Shown piece by piece: positions 8,332 through 16,065 of a stretch of 36,684 nucleotides of DNA (its first letter is position 1; every line of letters begins with the position of its first letter). Position numbers and translations under genes: made by a program. The notes beneath the pieces are model-generated. The model did not search any database. It was given only the letters and a program-made list of their open reading frames with translations, and had not been told where the DNA came from. Origin of the DNA: Kiritimatiellia bacterium (lineage in GTDB: Bacteria > Verrucomicrobiota > Kiritimatiellia > RFP12 > UBA3636); NCBI GenBank assembly GCA_017481725.1, contig JAFUOX010000074.1:1-36684 (forward strand), given 5' to 3'.

Positions 8332-10116
8332 ATGCTTCCACAAAACAACAAGATTTCTCGGCAGACAGATTTTGTAGCATTCAATGCAATTGAGCATGTT
8401 GAGGCTTCATTAAATTACCTCACAAAGATGACCGATGCAAAATTGGGTTATTTGCCATATTCGTTAGTTTCATTAAGTGGAGGGCCAGCATTTGCAGAGC
8501 ATAATCGAGTTGATGATGCAATATTAGTTCCTGCTTGGTATGAAGGTATTTCTTCAGCTCGCGAGATACTTAACACTCACGATGGAGCAGCAGTTGAATT
8601 AGCTCTTTACGATAAGCTTATAAAAGAAGGTTGGGATAATAAAACAGGGCTCAGATTCCCTATTCAGCGCCCTTGGTCTCCAGAATTAACCTATTGTACA
8701 ATAACTGAACAGGCATATGTTCTATCAGCTCTTGTTAGAGCGATTACAATTGATTCCAAAGATACAGCAGCTCTAAAGCGTGCAAAGGGATTAATCGATG
8801 GGCTTAGCAAGCTAGTTACCAAGCACAAAACACGTGCAATGTGGTTTGGGCAGATTGAATATTCTGAGCCATGCTTATCTTTTGCTTCAGATGTTTATGT
8901 TTTGAACGAAGGCTTTAGCAATGAAATTCAAACTGGCTGGGGAGATGGGGTATTAAGAAATGCGACCATCATAACACCACTAATTGATTTTTATGATCTT
9001 ACTGGCTATGAACCAGCTTTGAATCTGGCAATAGGTTTAGCATGCCATTTAACTTCCTTCAGTCACTATTTAAATTTCAAAATGGAATTTTATGGACATG
9101 TAAATTCTGCTCTTTGGATTTCTTCTGGCTTAGTTAAGCTTGGCAGAATACTTGGCAATGACCGCTTTATTGCTCGAGGCAAAGCAATTTATGATTATGT
9201 TCGCCATTATTGTTCTGCATTTGGTTGGATTCCAGAATTTATGCATTGGCAATTATTAGCTGACGAACGTTGTGATACATCTTGTATAAAAAACATGATG
9301 CGTACGGCACAAGAGCTTGTTTTGAGTGGTTTTCCAGAATATTGGGATGATATTCACAGATTCTGGAGAAATCATCTTGCAAACAGCCAATTAACATATA
9401 CAAACTTTATAAAAGAAGACTCTTCTCTTGAGGACAGTGAGCAACGCACATTTAAAAACATGCGTGAACGTGTTAAGGGAGCTGGCTTTGGTGCAACCAT
9501 GCCAAACACTGTTGAGACAAATAGATTCAACACAATTTCTGGAATTGCTTCTGCTGATATTCCAATCGCAATTTTAATGGCATGGAAGTCAACTATTGAG
9601 AGCAATAAGAATATGGTTCTAATTAACTTCCCTGTTAACATAGAGAATGATGATATTAAGGTTGAGGTTGGTTATCCAAATGCTGGATATATCCGAGTAA
9701 AGCTCAAGAAAGATTGCCGTGTTGTAATGAGAGTGTATCCATGGATGCCATCCCCACATGAGGGCACCATGAATGGGCGGCCTGCAGGCTTGGAGCGCAG
9801 AGATGATTTAATTGCATTTAATCCATCTACGAAGGGAACTGTTGTTGAATTACGGCATGAGCTTAAAACACGCCGTATAATGGAAAATGCAGGAGGCATA
9901 AGCTATTATGGGCTTTGGAGAGGTCCTGAAATGGTAGACATTCTACCACATGCTTCATATGGCTATAGGCTCTATCAGCGTGCAGTAGACGGAGATAAGG
10001 ATTATCCAAATGTTTCTGGTAATATTTCTCCTATGAATAGAAAAATTGATATTATTCCAGAGCCTCAACCATTGAAGGAAACTAGATTAAATCGTCGTAG
10101 AGCACCTCGTTCATAG
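8332..10116 (+). CDS. Six-hairpin glycosidase-like protein (DUF1680/GH127-like)
   Basis: A 594-residue protein with no signal peptide. The first two thirds look like an (alpha/alpha)6 toroid: repeated helical pairs, with WGDGVLRNATIITPLIDFYD and GHVNSALWISSGLVKLGRIL typical of this fold. The last third is beta-rich (INFPVNIENDDIKVEVGYP, RVYPWMPSPHEGTMNGRPAG), as in GH127/DUF1680 beta-L-arabinofuranosidase-like proteins. I cannot identify catalytic residues, so enzyme activity is inferred from fold only. The ATG at 8332 is preferred because AAAGGAA lies 8 nt upstream; an in-frame ATG at 8314 has no ribosome site. Monocistronic, ending 40 bp before a hairpin terminator. Together with the GH28-like gene it suggests plant- or host-polysaccharide use. 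Confidence 0.7.
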   Translation: MLPQNNKISRQTDFVAFNAIEHVEASLNYLTKMTDAKLGYLPYSLVSLSGGPAFAEHNRVDDAILVPAWYEGISSAREILNTHDGAAVELALYDKLIKEGWDNKTGLRFPIQRPWSPELTYCTITEQAYVLSALVRAITIDSKDTAALKRAKGLIDGLSKLVTKHKTRAMWFGQIEYSEPCLSFASDVYVLNEGFSNEIQTGWGDGVLRNATIITPLIDFYDLTGYEPALNLAIGLACHLTSFSHYLNFKMEFYGHVNSALWISSGLVKLGRILGNDRFIARGKAIYDYVRHYCSAFGWIPEFMHWQLLADERCDTSCIKNMMRTAQELVLSGFPEYWDDIHRFWRNHLANSQLTYTNFIKEDSSLEDSEQRTFKNMRERVKGAGFGATMPNTVETNRFNTISGIASADIPIAILMAWKSTIESNKNMVLINFPVNIENDDIKVEVGYPNAGYIRVKLKKDCRVVMRVYPWMPSPHEGTMNGRPAGLERRDDLIAFNPSTKGTVVELRHELKTRRIMENAGGISYYGLWRGPEMVDILPHASYGYRLYQRAVDGDKDYPNVSGNISPMNRKIDIIPEPQPLKETRLNRRRAPRS

Positions 10117-10155
10117 AGAAAAAAATGTTGGGAGAATCCCATCAAATTATTTGTT

Positions 10156-10190
10156 GGGTCGAGACATTGTTCTCGGCCCTTTATTTATCT
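10156..10190 (+). terminator. Hairpin terminator/attenuator between the glycosidase-like gene and murD
   Basis: GGGTCGAGA (10156-10164) and TCTCGGCCC (10171-10179) form a 9-bp stem with one G-T pair and loop CATTGT, followed by T-rich TTTATTTATC. The form is that of a rho-independent terminator. It ends only about 20 bp before the murD ATG, leaving no room for a normal promoter downstream, so it may act as an attenuator. It also argues against the in-frame TTG at 10151 as the murD start. Confidence 0.75.
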
Positions 10191-10198
10191 TAAAATTT

Positions 10199-11581
10199 AT
10201 GGAATTATCAACAGAATTAAAAAAACGTAACAATGCACTAGTGCTTGGAGCTGGAGTTAGTGGATTAGCAGCAGCTTCCCTTTTAAAAACAAAGGGATAT
10301 GAGGTAATTGTTTTTGGCAATTGCTCCGATGAGAGTAAAAAAGCGACGCTAATTGAACGAGGTATAAAGTTTAGTGATTTGGAAATTACAACAGGTGTAC
10401 AAAAGCACTTTGCTTCAGAGGAGCTATTGCTCACATCATTTGCAGTATTAAGTCCTGGCATAAGCATAAAATCACCAATTGTAGAAAAACTAAAAGAGAA
10501 AAACATTCCAGTAATAGGCGAAATGGAATTAGGGCTTGCGTTAGGGGACAAGCTACTTCCATTCATTGCGATAACTGGTAGTAAGGGAAAAAGCTCAATA
10601 GTTAAATTAATTGCGGACACACTTACTTTGTCTGGGCGGCCTGCCATACCGTGCGGGAATTATGGTCTAGCGACCTGCTCTGTTGCTGAAAGTGGGCAAA
10701 GTGTGATACCAGTTGTTGAATGCAGTAGTTTTCAATTAGAATCAACCACAGAAGGCTTTTCGCCTGCTGTCGGATTATTATTAAATATTTCTCCAGACCA
10801 CCTTGATAGGCATTCTACAATTGAAGAATATAGAGATACAAAGCTAAGCATGTTTAAGCACTGTGGGCAATTAAGACTTATTCCTGATCAATCTGAATAT
10901 AATATACACAATGCGATATCATCTCTTGGGATGGAAATTTCAACATTTACATCATTTGGGGCAAATAATTCTGCGTCATATTATTATACCGAAGGGAAGA
11001 TCCACACACCTAAGAATTTTGAGATAGACATTTCTGGGAGCTATTTCGACAATAGCATAATAAGTCTAGGTGCTGCTGCCGCCGTTGCCATACTTCTTGA
11101 ATATGGGCTTACGCAGCAACAAATTGAAGAAGGGTTTAGAAGCTTTGAACCTCTAGCTCATAGGATGCAAAGGGTTGGAGTTGTTGATGGAGTGACCTTC
11201 ATCAATGACTCAAAAGCCACTAGCATCGCAGCTCTTTTTGCAGGCTGCAAAATGGCTTCAACCGAAAAAAAACCAATTTTTCTTATAGCTGGAGGAAAAT
11301 TAAAAGAAAAAATCACATTAAATGCAAATCATTTAGTAGATTTTTACGTAAAAAAAGTGTATATTATAGGTGAGTGTTTAGAAGAAATGGCGCTTGCATG
11401 GGAAAATGACATCTCTATTGAGAGGTGTTACACTATCCAAAACGCTATTCATCAAGCATTTATTGCTGCAAAACCTGTTAGAGGAATTGTTCTTCTTTCC
11501 CCTGGTACTGCAAGCTTTGACCAATTTAAATCTTATAATGAACGTGGAGAATGCTTTACGAAATTAGTAAAGTCGCTATAA
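10199..11581 (+). CDS. murD: UDP-N-acetylmuramoylalanine-D-glutamate ligase MurD
   Basis: Cytoplasmic Mur ligase that adds D-glutamate to UDP-MurNAc-L-Ala using ATP, an essential peptidoglycan step. Starting at the ATG at 10199 it has 460 residues, with an N-terminal Rossmann loop LGAGVSGLAAA (16-26), ATP loop GSKGKSS (127-133; the usual form is GTNGKT/S), ECSSFQLE (174-181), NISPDHLDRH (196-205), and the C-terminal-domain motif FINDSKATS. These define MurD among Mur ligases. The ribosome site is weak. It begins the murD - LysM - ftsW run. MurD and FtsW neighbours are usual in dcw clusters, while the other dcw genes (murG, murC, ftsZ) are not in this window. Confidence 0.94.
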   Translation: MELSTELKKRNNALVLGAGVSGLAAASLLKTKGYEVIVFGNCSDESKKATLIERGIKFSDLEITTGVQKHFASEELLLTSFAVLSPGISIKSPIVEKLKEKNIPVIGEMELGLALGDKLLPFIAITGSKGKSSIVKLIADTLTLSGRPAIPCGNYGLATCSVAESGQSVIPVVECSSFQLESTTEGFSPAVGLLLNISPDHLDRHSTIEEYRDTKLSMFKHCGQLRLIPDQSEYNIHNAISSLGMEISTFTSFGANNSASYYYTEGKIHTPKNFEIDISGSYFDNSIISLGAAAAVAILLEYGLTQQQIEEGFRSFEPLAHRMQRVGVVDGVTFINDSKATSIAALFAGCKMASTEKKPIFLIAGGKLKEKITLNANHLVDFYVKKVYIIGECLEEMALAWENDISIERCYTIQNAIHQAFIAAKPVRGIVLLSPGTASFDQFKSYNERGECFTKLVKSL

Positions 11582-11614
11582 AAATCTATAGTCTCCCAAA
11601 TTAAGGAGTAAATA

Positions 11615-12925
11615 ATGAACAAAAAAATAGCTATTGCTATGACAAGCAATGTTGCATTAGCATTGCTTATGACAACTGGCTGCCACTCATTAACAGCTGG
11701 GAGAACCGCATTTGGTGCGGAAAAAGTAGACCCATACACTACAGACACTACACCTGTTATTACAATTGATGAAAAAACCACAACAGAAGTTACGCCAACT
11801 GAAGTTGTGACTGCACCTATAGTTCAGACACCTATTGTTGACACAGGAGTTTCAGAAAAGGATAATTCAACATACGTTCCACCAACTGCAACAGAAGTTT
11901 CTCCATCATACCAAAAATATGTTATTCCAACTGGCTATGAGAATCCAACAGAGGGTCTAAAGCCTGTTGAGAAGCTTCCTGCTCGCACACAAGAGGAAAT
12001 AGTTACTGTTCAGACAGAGAAGCAGCAAAAGAAGCCTGTTACTGAGGAAGGTTATTTCATATACGTTGTAAAGCCTGGTGATTGTCTTTCTGTTATTGCT
12101 AATAGCAATGGTGTAAAGACTAAGGAATTGGCAGAGCTAAATGGTCTAAAGCCAGATTCTCAGGTTCGTATTGGTCAGAAGCTAAAGATTCCTGCTGGAC
12201 GCAAGCCATTTACTTCAAACAAAGACAAGAGCAGTAAATCTGATGCTGCAGATGGTTCTGTTTATGTTGTAAAGTCAGGTGATTGTCTTTCTGTTATTGC
12301 ACAAAATCTTGGTGTAAAGATGGCTGAGCTAATGTCCATCAACAACCTAAAGAATGCAAATAGCATTTATGTTGGCCAAGAGCTTAAGCTACCAAGCAAT
12401 GTAAAGGCACCTATTGTTAAGGAACAGAAGCCTGTCAGCAAGCCAGTCATTAAGAAGGAATCTGCAAAGGGCGTAGAGCCACCAAAGCCAATTGCTCCAA
12501 AAGCCGATGATGTTCAGGCAGATCCATTTAGTCTAGAAGATAAGGTAGAGGCAGTTCCTGAGCCAATTATCATTCCTCCTGCTCCAGTAGAGGCAAATGA
12601 GGCAACAGAAAATGCTGATACTAAAGAAGCTATCATCATCCCTCCTGCTCCAATTGAGGCAGAGGAAGCAGCACCACAAGCTGATGCATTTGACTTTAAC
12701 ATTGATGATGTAATCATGAATTTTGAGAATGCAAACAAGCAGGTAGCAACTGCTGTTGCTACAGATGTTCAAAACCTTAAGGTTGCTGAAGGTGATACTC
12801 TTGACTTAATTGCAGCGAACTACAATACAACTGTAGAAGATTTGCGCAAGCTTAATGGCTTTGATAGTTCTAAAAAAATTAAAGCAGGTGACATTATTAT
12901 GATTCCTGCACAATCTATCAAGTAA
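11615..12925 (+). CDS. LysM-repeat lipoprotein between murD and ftsW
   Basis: Predicted lipoprotein of 436 residues: a signal peptide ends in lipobox LMTTGC (Cys23). A Thr/Val/Pro-rich spacer follows (40-145), then three LysM domains at about 149-193 (YVVKPGDCLSV), 217-260 (YVVKSGDCLSV) and 388-432 (KVAEGDTLDLI). Between LysM2 and LysM3 is an acidic, proline-rich stretch with two copies of IIIPPAPxEAxEA. LysM domains bind GlcNAc-containing glycan, so it probably tethers the membrane to peptidoglycan. No catalytic domain is present. AAGGAG lies six bases before the ATG. It is 33 bp after murD and 13 bp before ftsW, which points to a role in cell-wall growth or division. Confidence 0.85.
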   Translation: MNKKIAIAMTSNVALALLMTTGCHSLTAGRTAFGAEKVDPYTTDTTPVITIDEKTTTEVTPTEVVTAPIVQTPIVDTGVSEKDNSTYVPPTATEVSPSYQKYVIPTGYENPTEGLKPVEKLPARTQEEIVTVQTEKQQKKPVTEEGYFIYVVKPGDCLSVIANSNGVKTKELAELNGLKPDSQVRIGQKLKIPAGRKPFTSNKDKSSKSDAADGSVYVVKSGDCLSVIAQNLGVKMAELMSINNLKNANSIYVGQELKLPSNVKAPIVKEQKPVSKPVIKKESAKGVEPPKPIAPKADDVQADPFSLEDKVEAVPEPIIIPPAPVEANEATENADTKEAIIIPPAPIEAEEAAPQADAFDFNIDDVIMNFENANKQVATAVATDVQNLKVAEGDTLDLIAANYNTTVEDLRKLNGFDSSKKIKAGDIIMIPAQSIK

Positions 12926-12938
12926 TTATTGCTGGATA

Positions 12939-14126
12939 ATGAACAGAGCGTCTAGTATACAGGTTATTTCTATTGTATTAGTTATAGCCGTTTTAACCAT
13001 AACAATACTTGGTCTAATCACAATTTTCAGTGTAAGTTCAGTAGAAGGGTTAAGAGTATCTAATGACGCTCTTCGTTTTGTTAGAAAGCAAGCTATATTT
13101 TTATTGGTTGCTATTTTATGTGCAATCACTATATATATAGTACCATTAGACTTTTGGTTTTCAAAAAAGATGCTATTACTTTATTGCATCTTTATTTTTT
13201 TGGGACTTATTGCAGTTCATATACCAAAACTTGGTGTTAGTGTTAAAGGTTCTCCAAGATGGATTGAGCCAATTCCTGGCGCTAGAGTCCAGCCTTCTGA
13301 ATTCATAAAAATCGCCACAATTATACTAATGGCATGGTGGCAAGGATTACCTTGGAGAAAGAACTCAAGTATAAAAGAAGGCATTTTGATTCCTAGCGGT
13401 GCTCTAGGAATCGTTCTTGCTGGGTTAATAATTCAAAAGGATTATGGCTCAACATTTATGCTAGCAGCAACTTGTTTCACAATTATGATAACCGCAGGTG
13501 TTAATTTTCGATTTGTCAGTGGTGCAATTGTTTTGCTATTGAGCTTGTTCTCACTATTAGTTGCCATAAACCCTGTACGCTTAGAGCGTGTTCTTCCAAT
13601 AATTAAATTAAATTTTGCTGATTCGGTCAGCCCAGAAATTCTAAAAGACTCTTTATTTCAAGTAGTAGCTTCTATATCTGCATTCCATCGTGGTGGACTT
13701 TTTGGACAAGGGTTAGGTCATAGCGTTTTTAAGGAGCACTACATCCCAGAATATCATACTGACTTTATCCTCTGTATGATTGGTGAAGAATTAGGTCTAT
13801 TGGGTGTTTTATTTGTTGTCATACTTATTTTAACGATTTTCACATGTGGTATCTGCATTAGCTTTAAGACAAAGAATATCCTTTATAGGCTTCTTGCTTT
13901 AGGTATGACGCTTCAAATTTCACTCTATGCTTTTGTTAATACAGGTGTTGTTTGTGGAGCATTGCCAACCAAGGGCCTTGCAATGCCATTTTTAAGCTAT
14001 GGAGGTAGTAACCTTATTGCATCTTACATAGCAATTGGTTTTCTATTGGCCGTTGCAAAATATGTTAATGAATACGAAGAAACTGATGAAGAATCTCAGC
14101 ACGACTCTTCTTTTTGGAATATGTAG
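12939..14126 (+). CDS. ftsW: FtsW/RodA-family (SEDS) lipid II polymerase, probably FtsW
   Basis: Polytopic SEDS glycosyltransferase (395 residues, about ten membrane segments) that polymerises lipid II at the septum with a partner class B PBP. Conserved marks: GSPRWIEPIPGARVQPSEF (the PSEF motif and the preceding RW), a large external loop (FHRGGLFGQGLG...IPEYHTDFI) with the conserved DFI region, IGEELGLLG, and the C-terminal signature PTKGLAMPFLSYGGSN (usual form PxTGxPLPFxSYGGSS). Placement after murD favours FtsW over RodA. The predicted start has only a poor ribosome site (GGA close to the ATG), suggesting coupling to the LysM gene. Confidence 0.92.
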   Translation: MNRASSIQVISIVLVIAVLTITILGLITIFSVSSVEGLRVSNDALRFVRKQAIFLLVAILCAITIYIVPLDFWFSKKMLLLYCIFIFLGLIAVHIPKLGVSVKGSPRWIEPIPGARVQPSEFIKIATIILMAWWQGLPWRKNSSIKEGILIPSGALGIVLAGLIIQKDYGSTFMLAATCFTIMITAGVNFRFVSGAIVLLLSLFSLLVAINPVRLERVLPIIKLNFADSVSPEILKDSLFQVVASISAFHRGGLFGQGLGHSVFKEHYIPEYHTDFILCMIGEELGLLGVLFVVILILTIFTCGICISFKTKNILYRLLALGMTLQISLYAFVNTGVVCGALPTKGLAMPFLSYGGSNLIASYIAIGFLLAVAKYVNEYEETDEESQHDSSFWNM

Positions 14127-14128
14127 CA

Positions 14129-15025
14129 ATGCCAAACTATCGAGAAAAATATAATTTCCCAACTAACATTGATGGTGATGGCTCCCCTACCGCTCTTGTT
14201 CTTGGTTCTGGAACATCTACTGGTGTTCCAGTAATTCATTGTGGATGCCCTGTTTGTCTCTCTGAAAACCCTTTTGACCATCGCCTTCGTACATGTGTAT
14301 ATCTAACATGTGATGGATTTGGCTTACTAATAGATCCATCTGCAGATTTCCGGCTTCAGGCATTGCGCTACAGAATCCCTAGAATTGATGCTGTAATCGT
14401 TTCTCATGCCCACGCAGATCACGTTTTTGGGATGGATGAGCTAAGACAATATAATCGTCTCCAAGAAAACTCAACCATTAACATTTATGCACGAGATTTT
14501 GTTATAGATGACCTCTCACATATCTTTAGCTACATAGCAAATTACAAGCCATCTGCTAATAGCCAAATGTATCGTCCGCAATTGCGCTTTTGCACACTGC
14601 CACAAGCCCCATACAAAATAGGTCCGTTTACAGTTGAATCCGTAATTTTACCACACGGACCAGCAAAATCAACTGGATTAAAGATTTCAGCACATGGTAA
14701 AACATTTGCAATTGCTTCTGATTGCAATGAATTCACAACAGAAGCAACTAACCTGTTTTCCTGTGTTGATTTTCTATTACTAGATGGATTGAGAGATCGA
14801 CCTCATCCAAGCCATTTAAACATTGAAGACTCAGTTGCCTTAATGAAAAAGCTCCAACCAAAAATAGGTAGGTTTATTCATATAAGCCATGATATTATGC
14901 ATGCAGAACTTGAGGCACGCTATCCACACAATTATGGTCCTGCCTATGATGGCATGAAAGTCATTCTTGGAAAAGACAAGCCAGAGCCACCCTCTCAAGC
15001 AGCTCTTAATTATATAAAATTTTAG
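14129..15025 (+). CDS. PhnP-like metallo-beta-lactamase-fold hydrolase
   Basis: A 298-residue metallohydrolase of the PhnP-like branch of the MBL fold. After LGSGTSTGVPV (25-35) comes a cysteine cluster CGCPVC (38-43), typical of PhnP structural zinc binding, then HAHADH (93-98) for the two-metal site, PHGPAKSTG, a metal-ligand region IASDCNE, and a C-terminal HISHD. PhnP itself is a phosphodiesterase acting on cyclic ribose phosphates; many homologues outside phn operons have no known substrate. The ATG at 14129 is 2 bp after the ftsW stop; a TTG at 14114 inside ftsW is less likely. Membership of a cell-wall operon does not by itself give a substrate. Confidence 0.85.
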   Translation: MPNYREKYNFPTNIDGDGSPTALVLGSGTSTGVPVIHCGCPVCLSENPFDHRLRTCVYLTCDGFGLLIDPSADFRLQALRYRIPRIDAVIVSHAHADHVFGMDELRQYNRLQENSTINIYARDFVIDDLSHIFSYIANYKPSANSQMYRPQLRFCTLPQAPYKIGPFTVESVILPHGPAKSTGLKISAHGKTFAIASDCNEFTTEATNLFSCVDFLLLDGLRDRPHPSHLNIEDSVALMKKLQPKIGRFIHISHDIMHAELEARYPHNYGPAYDGMKVILGKDKPEPPSQAALNYIKF

Positions 15026-15034
15026 TTTAAAAGA

Positions 15035-15865
15035 ATGCAAGACTCAGCCAATAACATTGCAACAGCCTCTCCTATTCTAGAGCTAAAGAATGCATCAGTA
15101 CATTTCAACGAAGGCAAAACAAAAGGAAAGCTTGCCGTTGATGATGTTTCATTTACTGTTAATGCGGGAGATATCGTCGGTATTGTTGGCACAAGTGGTT
15201 GTGGAAAAACAACAATAGCCCGAACAATCGCTGGATTACAGCCCCTTAGCTCTGGAGAGATTCGTTTCCAAGGGAAATCAACACAAAATCTTTCCCGCCA
15301 AGAAAAGCTAAATTATAAAAGATCTGTTCAGCTTGTTTTTCAGGACACTCTGGGAGCACTAAATCCTCGCATGACAATAGAGGCAGCGCTCGATGAAGTT
15401 TTAAGAGTACATCGCAAGCATGAGCTTCGAACACATCAAGAGCGAATGGCGGAATTAACTCAACTCATAGAAAAGGTTGAATTACCTATCTCTGTTCTTA
15501 AGAGCTACCCACATGAGATTAGTGGCGGGCAACGCCAGCGCATAGGGATTGCACGTGCACTTGCAGTTAAACCAACTCTTCTCATTGCTGACGAGCCGGT
15601 TTCCGCCCTTGATGTTTCTGTTCAAGCACAAATAATCAAAATGCTTTCTCGACTTATTGTAGAAGAAAAAATGACAATGCTATTTATAGCTCACGATTTA
15701 GCTGTCGTCAGATGTCTTTGCAACAAAGTTATTGTTATGAATAATGGCAGAATAGAAGAGGCAGGTGCTTGCGAAGATGTTTATACTAATCCAAGAAGTG
15801 AATTTACAAAAACACTTCTAGCAGCAATACCAGACATAAACATAAATTCTAGAGATAGAATCTAA
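15035..15865 (+). CDS. OppF/DppF-type ABC transporter ATP-binding protein
   Basis: ATPase subunit of 276 residues from the peptide/nickel importer class: Walker A GTSGCGKTT (52-60), Q-loop region LVFQDTLGALNPRMTI (the NPRMT run is typical of OppF/DppF), signature ISGGQRQRIGIARAL, Walker B LLIADEPVSALD and switch AHDLAVV. Its C-terminus (YTNPRSEFTKTLLAAIPDI) matches the oligopeptide-transporter extension, truncated. No permease, OppD or binding-protein gene is next to it. It follows the hydrolase gene by 9 bp, so it is probably the last gene of the murD run. It must pair with subunits encoded elsewhere, or act in another role. Confidence 0.88.
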   Translation: MQDSANNIATASPILELKNASVHFNEGKTKGKLAVDDVSFTVNAGDIVGIVGTSGCGKTTIARTIAGLQPLSSGEIRFQGKSTQNLSRQEKLNYKRSVQLVFQDTLGALNPRMTIEAALDEVLRVHRKHELRTHQERMAELTQLIEKVELPISVLKSYPHEISGGQRQRIGIARALAVKPTLLIADEPVSALDVSVQAQIIKMLSRLIVEEKMTMLFIAHDLAVVRCLCNKVIVMNNGRIEEAGACEDVYTNPRSEFTKTLLAAIPDININSRDRI

Positions 15866-16065
15866 TTTTTTTCAAACCAGACACCTTGCATAAATTTTGG
15901 ATTGCTAGTAAATTTCGGATTAAAGGTTCTTCAATTAAAACACAAGTATCTCAAATACATACAATCAACTAAATGGTGGTGCATTGATAATTGCGATTCA
16001 CGTAGGCAGTACTTTGTATAAGAATCAATCCTATTAGTGCTAGACACTATTGTTGGGTAGGTGCC

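Noticed and set aside
10151..10198. TTG start for murD at 10151
   Set aside because: This codon lies at the edge of the terminator-like hairpin, and the extra residues do not match the MurD N-terminus. The ATG at 10199 fits the family.
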